Assembly (NCBI RefSeq): GCF_900143695.1
Contig: NZ_FRFE01000011.1
Coordinates: forward strand, 112,115 to 176,114
Source: Desulfopila aestuarii DSM 18488
Lineage (GTDB): Bacteria; Desulfobacterota; Desulfobulbia; Desulfobulbales; Desulfocapsaceae
Direction of reading: 5' to 3'
DNA: 64,000 nucleotides
Below are positions 48,248 to 56,705 of this stretch, piece after piece. Every line of letters begins with the position of its first letter. Position 1 is the stretch's first letter. The position numbers were made by a program, and so were the translations under genes. The notes beneath the pieces are model-generated. The model was not told the origin of the DNA and did not search any database. It was given only the letters and a program-made list of their open reading frames with translations.

Positions 48248-49720
48248 TTATGACCTGCTTTTGTGGCTCAATCGTTCGGCAAATTCGCGGAGGATGATCC
48301 GGTACAGCTCGTTGCCGAGAATCTTATCCTCAATGCCGTGATCGATGGAGGGGTTGTCGTTCACCTCGATGACTACCGCGTTACCGTCAACCAGCTTGAT
48401 ATCGACGCCGTACAGTCCTTTGCCGACGAGGGCCGAAACTTTGGCTGCCACCTTGGTCACCTGCTTGGGAACAGTGTGGACAGGGACGGTCTCTACCTTG
48501 CCGGAGCGGGTAGAACTGCCAGCCTTGTGATGGTAAATCTGCCAGTGACCACGGGCCATGAAATATTTACAGGCATAGATGCAGTCGCCGTTCAGCATCC
48601 CAATCCGCCAGTCGAACTCGGTGGGCAGGAACTCCTGGGCGAGCAGGATCGAGCTGCGTTGGAACAGGGCGGCGAGCAGATCGTCGTAGTCCTGTTTGTT
48701 GCTGACCTTACTGACACCCACGGAAAATGAGCCGTCAGGAATCTTGATAACCATGGTTGGGCCAAGTTCCGTAGATAGCTCTTCATAGTCGGGTGGGCTC
48801 ATGCGAAACAACAGCCTAGATTTTGGCGATGGAACCCCAGAATGGTCTTGCAGTTCTTTTAAGAACACCTTGTTGGTACAACGGATGATCGAAGACGGGT
48901 CGTCGATGACCACCATGTCCGCCTGCTTCGCTGCTTGGGCCAGCCGATAGGTTACATGGTTGACGGCAGTGGTTTGCCGAATAAAAAGGGCGTCAAATTC
49001 CATCAGCCGTGATGAATCGTGCTCGGTGATGAGCTCGGCATTGATATTCATCTTTTTTGCTTCGCTGATAAAGAGATTGAGCGCCGTCTTATTGCTAGGT
49101 GGAAAAACTTCGTCAGGATCGTGGAGGATAGCGAGGTCGTAACGGGCCGCCTTTTTGCTGCGGGGCTGGCGCCAGATTTTCCGGTTAAAACTATCGAGGC
49201 TGTCGGCAAAGAGATCTTGCTGGCGATCGTTCAATTCATCCAAGGTGAGTGGGCGGATACGGGTTATCTGGGCTTGCTGGGTGCCACTGAATGTGACCCG
49301 CAAGATTGGTGCCGGGTACTGATCAAAAATAAAACGGGCCACCCGTTCGAGTTTCGGGTCCTGGCATTTGCCGAAGAAAACATCGAGATGAAATTCTCCG
49401 TTTTCCGAATCAGCCGGGAGGTTGTCATGACATCGACAAAGACGGAGCAGAGTGTTGTCCAGCTTGACCGGAGTGCTGCTGTCGAGCCTGTTGAGTGTCT
49501 CAATACTGGGTATGACTTTGTGCTTGCGGGCCTGGGCGAGCAGTGAGCAGTAGTATCCGAGCGAATGGTAGGAGAGGTCGGAGCAGAGGTTGATGACAAG
49601 ATTCGTCTGCAGGGCCTGTTCTTTACTTTGCAGATACTCGAGGGCGGTGATAACGCTCTCGGTCTGGTAATAGGGGGCCCATTGACTGTTGGTGTCGATA
49701 ATGATGAGAACTGAATTCAT
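48248..49720 (-). CDS. RimK-type ATP-grasp ligase with RLAN-like N-terminal domain
   Basis: A 490-residue ATP-grasp ligase that would form an amide bond from a carboxylate and an amine using ATP. Residues 1-~170 form an N-terminal domain of the kind called RLAN (RimK-like ATP-grasp N-terminal). The ATP-grasp core begins around residue 290 with DDPSSIIRCTNKVFLKELQDHSGVPSPKSRLLF, then VIKIPDGSFSVGVSKV, LLAQEFLPTEFDWRIGML and GVDIKLVDGNAVVIEVNDNPSIDHGI, the last giving the Mg2+ ligands (D/E/N). E. coli RimK adds glutamate to S6, but this subfamily is longer, and its substrate is unknown. First gene of the trio. Confidence 0.9.
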   Translation of the reverse strand: MNSVLIIIDTNSQWAPYYQTESVITALEYLQSKEQALQTNLVINLCSDLSYHSLGYYCSLLAQARKHKVIPSIETLNRLDSSTPVKLDNTLLRLCRCHDNLPADSENGEFHLDVFFGKCQDPKLERVARFIFDQYPAPILRVTFSGTQQAQITRIRPLTLDELNDRQQDLFADSLDSFNRKIWRQPRSKKAARYDLAILHDPDEVFPPSNKTALNLFISEAKKMNINAELITEHDSSRLMEFDALFIRQTTAVNHVTYRLAQAAKQADMVVIDDPSSIIRCTNKVFLKELQDHSGVPSPKSRLLFRMSPPDYEELSTELGPTMVIKIPDGSFSVGVSKVSNKQDYDDLLAALFQRSSILLAQEFLPTEFDWRIGMLNGDCIYACKYFMARGHWQIYHHKAGSSTRSGKVETVPVHTVPKQVTKVAAKVSALVGKGLYGVDIKLVDGNAVVIEVNDNPSIDHGIEDKILGNELYRIILREFAERLSHKSRS

Positions 49721-49858
49721 AGTATGCTCTGATTTGTCCGGGTCTGGTATATCCCATCACCCTATGCTGGAACTAGCCGGTAGGTAATTTCATGAACCGG
49801 CAGCTAGCGGGAGTGGAGTCGGTATGCCGTTGCCTGAAGAGCGTTCCTCCAATGGATT

Positions 49859-50044
49859 CTAGGTAATGTTGGTGAAATCGGTATATTCGGCCCTCGGCCT
49901 GATCAGCCTGTTGTTGCTCAACTGCTCAAGGATATGGCAGGTCTAGCCCACGGTCCGATGTAATGCAAAAATAGGAGTGAACAGTTCCCGTGGCAACCCC
50001 ATGGCGTTATACAACGAGGTGATGTGGAGGTCAACATTTGGATA
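49859..50044 (-). pseudogene. Fragment of a citrate synthase gene (3' end)
   Basis: Read in one minus-strand frame the last ~60 codons of citrate synthase are recognisable: YPNVDLHITSLYNAMGLP, then RELFTPIFALHRTVG, an in-frame TAG (at the Trp of the usual GW pair), then TCHILEQLSNNRLIRPRAEY, and a final TAG at 49859-49861. There is a stop just upstream in the same frame and nothing of the first 350 residues, so only the 3' end remains. Its ending lies 139 bp before the RimK gene start. Whether the intact gene is elsewhere cannot be seen. Confidence 0.75.
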
Positions 50045-50379
50045 TGCTCAACATCGGGATATACTTTATTCCATTCAAGAGTATACGTTGATTTTTTTGG
50101 GGTACATTTTGTAATGTGCTGATTATTATACGATTCTCTAGTGTTTATTGTAAACCGTTGTAAAATTGAGATCTGCTCGCCCTTCCATCGATACAAACGT
50201 TGCCTGAATTCAGGATTTTTCATCTTGTTGGCTTTTTTTCGGATCACGGTTTTGGCTTTGTCTATGGTAAATCTCCTCACATGCCATAATTATTTGACGA
50301 GATAACCTATTATTCAAAATCGATGCAAAAAGTCGAACTTCAGAAAGAGACGTAAGCATAACACAGGAAATTGCACTAT
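50045..50379. other. Gene-free region upstream of tatD
   Basis: The minus-strand frame starting with GTG at 50280 (MRRFTIDKAKTVIRKKANKMK...) runs into the citrate synthase fragment in a different frame and shows no family I recognise. It may be remnant sequence. No promoter is clear. Confidence 0.4.
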
Positions 50380-51177
50380 ATGGACAAGTTGATTACCAAA
50401 AAAAAACTTCCCTCTCTGGTGGATACCCATTGTCATCTCGATATAGAGCGCTACTTCCCTGACTTTGAAGTAACCTTGGATCGATCACGTATTGCCGGTG
50501 TTACAGATCTGGTTATTGCTGGTGTCGATCGAGATGGCTGGCAGCGGATTGTGGAATTGAGCCGTCGCTATGTCGGAGTACATGCTGCGCCTGGAATGCA
50601 TCCCATGTATCTTGAAAATCATCGGCCAGGAGATCTTGAAACCCTGGCGCAACTGGTACAAACGGAAAACGTAGTTGCCCTGGGAGAAGTTGGACTGGAT
50701 TATCATATTGATAATGCAGATCGTAGCGCCCAGCAGAAACTCTTTGAAGCACAGATTGATCTTGCTGCCGCCTCTCACCTGCCGCTCTTGCTGCATGTAC
50801 GAAAGGCCCATGATCAGGTTCTGGCAACGCTCAGGCGCAAGCGGTTTGCCGAAGGCGGGATTGTTCATGCTTTTAATGGAAGCCATCAGCAGGCTCTTCA
50901 ATTTGTCAATCTTGGCTTTGTAATCGGTATTTGCGGCACCATTACGTACGACCGAGCCAGGAAAATACGTAGGGTTGCAGCAGAATTACCGTTGGAGTCA
51001 TTGGTACTTGAAACCGATGCTCCAGATATCCCGCCTGCAAGCCACTGGAGGGAGTGGAACTCTCCGGAATATCTTCCTGAGATTCTAGAAGCTCTCGCGA
51101 CGATCAGGTCTGAGAACGTTTTCGATATTGCCGGGCAGACGACCATAAACGCTCGTCGAGTGCTCGGACTTGGCTGA
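50380..51177 (+). CDS. tatD: TatD family hydrolase (DNase)
   Basis: A 265-residue TIM-barrel metal-dependent hydrolase. LVDTHCHLDIERY carries the HxH, GEVGLDYH the catalytic glutamate region and LHVRKAHDQV, VHAFNGS and LVLETDAPDIPP the remaining metal ligands. TatD proteins are Mg2+-dependent 3'-5' exonucleases, sometimes active on D-Tyr-tRNA. ATG 50380 is chosen; a TTG at 50371 nearer to AGGAAA is also possible. Alone, with no operon partner. Confidence 0.92.
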   Translation: MDKLITKKKLPSLVDTHCHLDIERYFPDFEVTLDRSRIAGVTDLVIAGVDRDGWQRIVELSRRYVGVHAAPGMHPMYLENHRPGDLETLAQLVQTENVVALGEVGLDYHIDNADRSAQQKLFEAQIDLAAASHLPLLLHVRKAHDQVLATLRRKRFAEGGIVHAFNGSHQQALQFVNLGFVIGICGTITYDRARKIRRVAAELPLESLVLETDAPDIPPASHWREWNSPEYLPEILEALATIRSENVFDIAGQTTINARRVLGLG

Positions 51178-51744
51178 ACTGAGTGACAATTCTTCCGAGT
51201 GTATTGCACATTTTTGGTTTGCAGTTTAAAGAAATCACAAAGTTTATTTGTAATGGTGCGAAGTTGGTGTCATCACCTGTTTCTCGTCGGTAAACTCCCA
51301 AAACCAGTTGTCATTCCTTTGCTTATGGGGTATACGTTTGATAGGAGTTCGTGGGTCTGTCTTTGCTACTGTCGTCGATACAGTGGGCTGTTGTTGCAAC
51401 TTCGCTGCAATCCTCATTTTTTGTCTATCATCTTAATGCCTTCTGTTATGTTCTGACGATTGGCAAATCGATCGCCGTGTAATATATGGATGAAATCATT
51501 TTTTTCATCTGTGGTATGCCGGGTGGTAAGCGGATATCTATGTCCATTTTTTCCTGTATTATAAAGAGCATTGGCATATGACCAGTTCCTGGTGATCAGA
51601 TTCGGTTGCCTGGGGTTTTGGGGCAGCGAGAATGAAGCGGCGTAAAAACGATGCTATATTGTCACATTATGTATATATATATGTAGGGGAAGTAGTTCGA
51701 AGAGTAGTTTCTATTCTTCGACGTGATTTATAGGGGATAATAAT
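51178..51744. other. Gene-free region between tatD and the PilZ gene
   Basis: About 565 bp without a coding region. It holds a GATGAAA/TTTCATC inverted repeat near 51491-51511 and, just upstream of the PilZ start, an 11-bp hairpin (TCGAAGAGTAG with a TTT loop, 51697-51721, with one G-T pair). Otherwise A/T-rich; no tRNA and no recognised riboswitch. Confidence 0.5.
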
Positions 51745-52098
51745 ATGAGAATGCAACAACATGTAGTGGCAGCAAATGATGCTCGTCAGAGACTGCGGGT
51801 ATATTGCGATGCTGAAGTCGAGGTGGTAACCGGTGACCGTCGGGTGGCCAGAGGGCAGATGCGCGATGTCGGCCTTAACAGCCTCTATCTTTTTGTCGAT
51901 GAGACCAATGAAACATTTCTCATCGAAGGTGAGCCTGTCAGGGTGCGAATAGGCATGAAGCGAGATGGCAGTAACCTGACAATTGAACTGGAAGGTTGTG
52001 TCTCCAGGATGGATGATTTTGGCTTTGTCGTACAGTTTTCCAAATCCCTGCGATGGTGGCCTGTCTTTATTATCTTTCCCGACCAGAAAGAACATTAA
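51745..52098 (+). CDS. PilZ-like domain protein
   Basis: A 117-residue protein. ARQRLRVYCDAEVEV has the RxxxR arginine motif of PilZ domains (c-di-GMP binding), and the second motif, normally (D/N)xSxxG, appears degenerate as DVGLNSLYL. Beta-rich throughout, single domain. 26 bp upstream of the HEAT-like gene; the pair may form a c-di-GMP-controlled unit with an effector. Binding ability cannot be assessed from the degenerate motif. Confidence 0.7.
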   Translation: MRMQQHVVAANDARQRLRVYCDAEVEVVTGDRRVARGQMRDVGLNSLYLFVDETNETFLIEGEPVRVRIGMKRDGSNLTIELEGCVSRMDDFGFVVQFSKSLRWWPVFIIFPDQKEH

Positions 52099-52124
52099 CG
52101 GCTGAAAAGCTGGAGTGATCGAGT

Positions 52125-53363
52125 ATGGTGCCTGGGAAAGAACTTGCTGCCGGCATGAGAATGCCCGGTGGCAGAAAGGTTTTTCTGCGTTTGCAGAAAA
52201 ACCTTATCTGTCTTGAAAAGGGCCGATACGACGTACTGGAAGATGACGGCTTTGTAAACGGTCTGGCCGGCTATCTCTTTGATCTGTATCGGTTTCAATA
52301 CTACGATTTTGCCCATTCCATTTTACATATCTTAGGCAATTGCAGCGTCTGTCCTACAACGCTCTACCGGGAGAAGGCCCTGTTTGTTCTCTCTCTTTTT
52401 GCCGAAAACGCCTTGAAAGACGACAACGATCAGGCTGTGCAGACGCTCTCCTGGATTTTTTCCCGCTGGCTGAAGCAGGAACAGGAATATCTTGGTTGCT
52501 TTGAATATGTCTGTAATCAGATCCAGCTGCTGTTAAAGCGAATGCTGTCCCGAGGTTTGTACTGTCAGGTGCTGCTTTGGCTGCAGCTCTTTAAGAGTAT
52601 CTCGAAAAAAGAGGTGCAGCGCTCTTCTGCCATACAAGCGGTGGTGAGTAGAATGCACGACACTCTTGCTGGGCAGCTGAGAAAACATAATCCAAAAAAA
52701 TTAGGAAATCTTGAACCTGCCGCAGAAGAGCTTGAGTGTTTATTGAACTATCAGGCCGATAACAGCGCCCAGACCATGGTGGATGAATTATATCGTTCAC
52801 CCGACAAGGAGCGGCGCCTCGCACTCATTGAGAGACTGTCGCGACTTGAGGACGATGTCGCCTTTATTCTTATCGAAAAACTTGGTGTTAACGCTCCATG
52901 GTACGCGATTAGAAATGCGGTACAGATTATTTCCAGACTGAAAACCGTTCGTCATTTTCATCTGATAAAATCATTTCTCGAGTATCCGGATGCTCGCGTT
53001 CAGCAGCAGGTTATCGCTTTTATCTCTCGGCTTGATCGGGAACGGGCTCTCGAACAGTTGTTGCGTGGGCTTGAGGTGTGCGATGATTCACTGAAATTTC
53101 AGCTTATCCAGAGACTATCGGTCACCGGTCAGAAAGCTGCGGAAAAAGGACTACTTCGGTTATTGGAAGGCCGAGATGAACTCGACCAGAAGATCCGTGA
53201 GGATATAGTATTGCTGCTGTGTTCCGAGCTAAGTCATTTCCCGTCCGATCAGGTTGTTGAGGCGCTGCAGCAACTGGTCGAAGAGCGGAAAAATAGCAAA
53301 ATGAGTAATGACCCTGTCCTGATCAGGGCTCAGCAAACCCTCAAAATGCTCTCTTCTTTTTGA
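52125..53363 (+). CDS. HEAT-like repeat protein of unknown function
   Basis: A 412-residue all-helical protein. The second half (about 210-400) has regular paired helices with HEAT character, for example LIERLSRLEDDVAFILIEKLG and VQQQVIAFISRLDRERALEQLLRG. No signal peptide or membrane helix. Nothing in the N-terminal half is recognised. It follows the PilZ gene closely, which suggests a scaffold or adaptor role. Confidence 0.7.
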   Translation: MVPGKELAAGMRMPGGRKVFLRLQKNLICLEKGRYDVLEDDGFVNGLAGYLFDLYRFQYYDFAHSILHILGNCSVCPTTLYREKALFVLSLFAENALKDDNDQAVQTLSWIFSRWLKQEQEYLGCFEYVCNQIQLLLKRMLSRGLYCQVLLWLQLFKSISKKEVQRSSAIQAVVSRMHDTLAGQLRKHNPKKLGNLEPAAEELECLLNYQADNSAQTMVDELYRSPDKERRLALIERLSRLEDDVAFILIEKLGVNAPWYAIRNAVQIISRLKTVRHFHLIKSFLEYPDARVQQQVIAFISRLDRERALEQLLRGLEVCDDSLKFQLIQRLSVTGQKAAEKGLLRLLEGRDELDQKIREDIVLLLCSELSHFPSDQVVEALQQLVEERKNSKMSNDPVLIRAQQTLKMLSSF

Positions 53364-53584
53364 ATAGTTCAACTTCTTGACGTTCTTGTATAATTAGTAG
53401 AAGGCCGAGCTTTCTTCACTTCGAAGAATTCTACCCAATTTTTGCTTTAACGTGTAAATTTCAATCGTGATTCCTCCGAATGGATCCAGGAATGTCGAGT
53501 TCATCGTAGCGTTCAAGCGTTTGCCATACAGCTTCCTTTTTTGAAGGCTGAAGAATATAGAGTACATTTTGTTGGGAGAATTCA

Positions 53585-55621
53585 ATGATCCGGAATGCAG
53601 AGCATGAATACAAGAAAACAGTCTGTCCACTTGATTGTCCAGACAGCTGTGGAATGATTGCCAAGGTCGAACACGGTAAGGTCGTCTCGTTGGCCGGAGA
53701 TCCCGAGCACCCTGTGACCAACGGCTATATATGTCGGAAGATGCGTAATTATCCTGAACGACTCTACAACCAAGAACGGATAGTATATCCACAGGTACGC
53801 GTTGGGAAAAAAGGTGAGGGGAGGTTTCAGCGAATAACCTGGGATGAGGCTTTGCACATCTTTGCCGAAAAGATAAAAGATGTTAGCGCCCGTTATGGGG
53901 GCGAGGCTATTCTCCCGTACCAGTATGCTGGCAATATGGGCGTATTGAACCGTAATGCCGGTTACGCTCTTTATCATAAAATAGGTGCAAGCAGGCTGAA
54001 TGAGACTATTTGCTCGGCAGCAGCCGGAGCAGGTTGGGACATGCACCTTCAGGGTGTGCCAGGAAGCCCTCCGGAGTTGGCAAGGGATGCAGATCTCATC
54101 GTAGCTTGGGGTATCAACCTTAAAGTGACGAATATCCATTTCTGGCAATATGTGGTCGCTGCTAGAAAAAGAGGGGCCAGGTTGCTGGTGATCGATCCCT
54201 ATCAAGGCGAGACAGCAAAAGCTGCCGATGAGTATCTGCAGGTAAAGCCGGGCGGCGATGGCGCCCTGGCTCTTGGCGTAATAAAGGCGATGCTGGAGAA
54301 AGAGCATGTCGATAGGAATATGCTCGCACGGGAGACCACCGGTTTTGCAGCTCTCGAGAGCTATCTCAGCTGCACATCCTGGGAGGAGTTTGGGCGACTT
54401 AGCGGTGTATCGCGCGAGAGAATCGAGGCGCTTGCCGGGCTACTGTACCAACATCCCAAGACCTTCATCCGGATCGGTATCGGTCTTAGTCGAAACAGTT
54501 GCGGTGGCATGAGTGTTCGGGCAATCGTCTCTCTGGCTGCCGCTTTAGGACTGTTTAATGGCGGATCGGGCCGGGGAGTGCTTCTTACCTCCAGAGCGTT
54601 TGTTGGCGATACGGCAAAGTTACGATTTCCAGAACTGTTGGCGAAGCCGACCCGGATGATCAATATGGCTCATCTCGGCCATGCCCTCACCGCGTTGACA
54701 CCTCCAGTACGCCTTTTTATCGTATATAGTTGCAACCCTTTGAGCGTTGCCCCTGATGCATCGATGGTCAGACATGGTCTGTCCCGGGATGATCTGTTTA
54801 CCGTTGTTCATGAACAGGTGATGACCCCGACCGCTCGCTATGCTGATCTTTTACTGCCTGCGACCACATTTCTCGAAAATACCGATCTGTACACAGGCTA
54901 CGGGCATTTTGAAATGGCGGTTGTCAAGCCGGTCATTGAACCAGTAGGTGAGGCCAAAAGTAATTTTGATCTTTTTCAAGAAATTGCCAGCCGACTAGGC
55001 TTCACCGATGTACCATTTCGGCAGAGCTCCGAGGAACGGATCGCATCCTATATAGCAACCCTGAAGGGTCTTCCTGAAGATTTTACTTACGATGAAGGTC
55101 TGGTTGCTACAGGATGGATAACCTCGACCAGAAAACGGTTAGAGGAGTCAATTAGGGGCCGATGGCAGAAGCCATTTCGTTTTGTCAGCCATTCCTCCGA
55201 GGAAAATCCCCAGGTGCCGCCCATTGCCTGCCTTATGGAGCCTTGTGAACAGGGCGACGTTGAGTTGATCGCAAGACTACCATTTGCTCTGATCACTCCG
55301 CCCCATCCTGACCTGCTCAATTCCACCTTTGGAGAGCGCTACAAAGGAGAATTCGGAACGGTACTTGTCCATCCCGATGATGCCCGTTCGCTCTCGATCA
55401 ACGATGGAGACAATGTGAAAATTATCAATCTTCGGGGGTGGTCGGTTCGAGTGGCACGGGTGACTGAAGATACCTGCAAAGGATTGCTTGTTGCCACAGG
55501 TCTGTTCTGGGAAAGCGATGCTTCCTCCTCAGGGATCAACGATCTCACCTCCCAGAAAACCACAGATATTGGGGATGGGCCTACCTATCATGAAAGCAGA
55601 GTTTCCATGGTGCGGCTGTGA
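53585..55621 (+). CDS. Molybdopterin-dependent oxidoreductase (DMSO reductase superfamily)
   Basis: A 678-residue catalytic subunit with one [4Fe-4S] cluster: C14-x3-C18-x3-C22-x27-C50. Then PQVRVGKKGEGRFQRITWDEAL opens the Mo-bis-MGD domain, and a C-terminal module starting with LLNSTFGE and VLVHPDDARSLSINDGD is the molydopterin-dinucleotide-binding domain. No Tat signal, so cytoplasmic. Its substrate is unknown. No partner electron-transfer subunit is encoded beside it. ATG 53585 has GGGAG upstream. Confidence 0.92.
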   Translation: MIRNAEHEYKKTVCPLDCPDSCGMIAKVEHGKVVSLAGDPEHPVTNGYICRKMRNYPERLYNQERIVYPQVRVGKKGEGRFQRITWDEALHIFAEKIKDVSARYGGEAILPYQYAGNMGVLNRNAGYALYHKIGASRLNETICSAAAGAGWDMHLQGVPGSPPELARDADLIVAWGINLKVTNIHFWQYVVAARKRGARLLVIDPYQGETAKAADEYLQVKPGGDGALALGVIKAMLEKEHVDRNMLARETTGFAALESYLSCTSWEEFGRLSGVSRERIEALAGLLYQHPKTFIRIGIGLSRNSCGGMSVRAIVSLAAALGLFNGGSGRGVLLTSRAFVGDTAKLRFPELLAKPTRMINMAHLGHALTALTPPVRLFIVYSCNPLSVAPDASMVRHGLSRDDLFTVVHEQVMTPTARYADLLLPATTFLENTDLYTGYGHFEMAVVKPVIEPVGEAKSNFDLFQEIASRLGFTDVPFRQSSEERIASYIATLKGLPEDFTYDEGLVATGWITSTRKRLEESIRGRWQKPFRFVSHSSEENPQVPPIACLMEPCEQGDVELIARLPFALITPPHPDLLNSTFGERYKGEFGTVLVHPDDARSLSINDGDNVKIINLRGWSVRVARVTEDTCKGLLVATGLFWESDASSSGINDLTSQKTTDIGDGPTYHESRVSMVRL

Positions 55622-55868
55622 GCTATATTTGTCCTGTTGTTTCACGGACGGATGAAATGGTATTGAAGGCTTAGGGGGAATAGTGATGATCCCGTTCGGA
55701 AGCCATTGCCTTTCCCATTTATCGTAATCTGTTGATGTAATCATCTCCAACTCCTCACAGATAGGGGTATGATGCAGTAGTTGTCTGTGTGCTTGACGAT
55801 TCTACTTCCAGCGTATAGCGTTGTCTCAACGGAAACTTACAAGATTTTTTTTGCCATGAGGCAATGAG

Positions 55869-56429
55869 ATGGATAAGAACCAAAAAGAAATAGATGAAAG
55901 CTGGGAAGTTCAGCCGGGCAAGGTGGTGTTGAAAACACCGGTGGTCACGATTAATGCAGGACCGGTGAGATGTAAGCGAAGCGGTAGGGAAAAAGAGTTT
56001 TTTCTTTTTGACTTCCCGGATTGGGTCAATATCGTTGCAATAACGTCTGAGCAACAGATAGTGCTTATTCGGCAGTTTCGGTATGGTACCAAAAAAATGG
56101 AAATTGAAATACCGGGTGGCATGGTTAATCCCGGTGAGAATCCTCTTGCTGCTGGCTGTCGTGAACTCTTGGAGGAGACCGGTTATGCCGGGAATTCAGC
56201 TCGAATTATCGGTAAAGTTTGTCCCAACCCGGCGATTCAGCGAAATGCCTGTTATACTGTGCTGGTTGAAGATGTGAAGAAGGTTGCAGACCCTGCTTTG
56301 GATGATATGGAAGATATCGAATGCCTACTCTATTCAGAAGCAGACGTGCGGCAGCTCATCAAAACTGGAGAAATCGATCATGGTCTGGTTTTGAATGCTT
56401 TGATGTTTTACGATGACTTGAAAGGTTAG
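55869..56429 (+). CDS. Nudix hydrolase (ADP-ribose pyrophosphatase-like)
   Basis: A 186-residue Nudix enzyme. The box GGMVNPGENPLAAGCRELLEETGY (about 98-121) fits Gx5Ex7REUxEExGU, and the preceding VNIVAITSEQQIVLIRQFRYGTKKMEIEIP is typical of the ADP-ribose pyrophosphatase subgroup. Single gene; 247 bp from the oxidoreductase. It probably cleaves a nucleoside diphosphate sugar. Confidence 0.9.
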   Translation: MDKNQKEIDESWEVQPGKVVLKTPVVTINAGPVRCKRSGREKEFFLFDFPDWVNIVAITSEQQIVLIRQFRYGTKKMEIEIPGGMVNPGENPLAAGCRELLEETGYAGNSARIIGKVCPNPAIQRNACYTVLVEDVKKVADPALDDMEDIECLLYSEADVRQLIKTGEIDHGLVLNALMFYDDLKG

Positions 56430-56705
56430 GAGAAAAAGGCAAATTTTCTATTTTTGCATATTTTAACCTCAAATAGAAAGCATCACTGTTTGACGTGTCA
56501 TGAATGAAAATCATTTTGTCCTTCATTGAAAAACCTTGTTAAATAAAAGTATTGCCGTCTTGACAACAAGCTGTGAATCGCCGGATGAGTCGTGCAACCT
56601 GTAAAATTGCCCTGTGTGTGTCCCTTTTACCTCACAGACCTTTTGAGAGCCTGTCGCGATTTGACATGGTTCGACCTCTAACTTGGTAAAGTAACAAAAT
56701 AAACA

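Noticed and set aside
49918..50280. 120-codon minus-strand frame upstream of the RimK gene
   Set aside because: It overlaps the citrate synthase fragment in another frame, starts with GTG and has no recognisable family; more likely remnant sequence.
53394..53584. Short minus-strand frames before the molybdopterin oxidoreductase
   Set aside because: Less than 40 codons with no family resemblance; probably the oxidoreductase upstream region.
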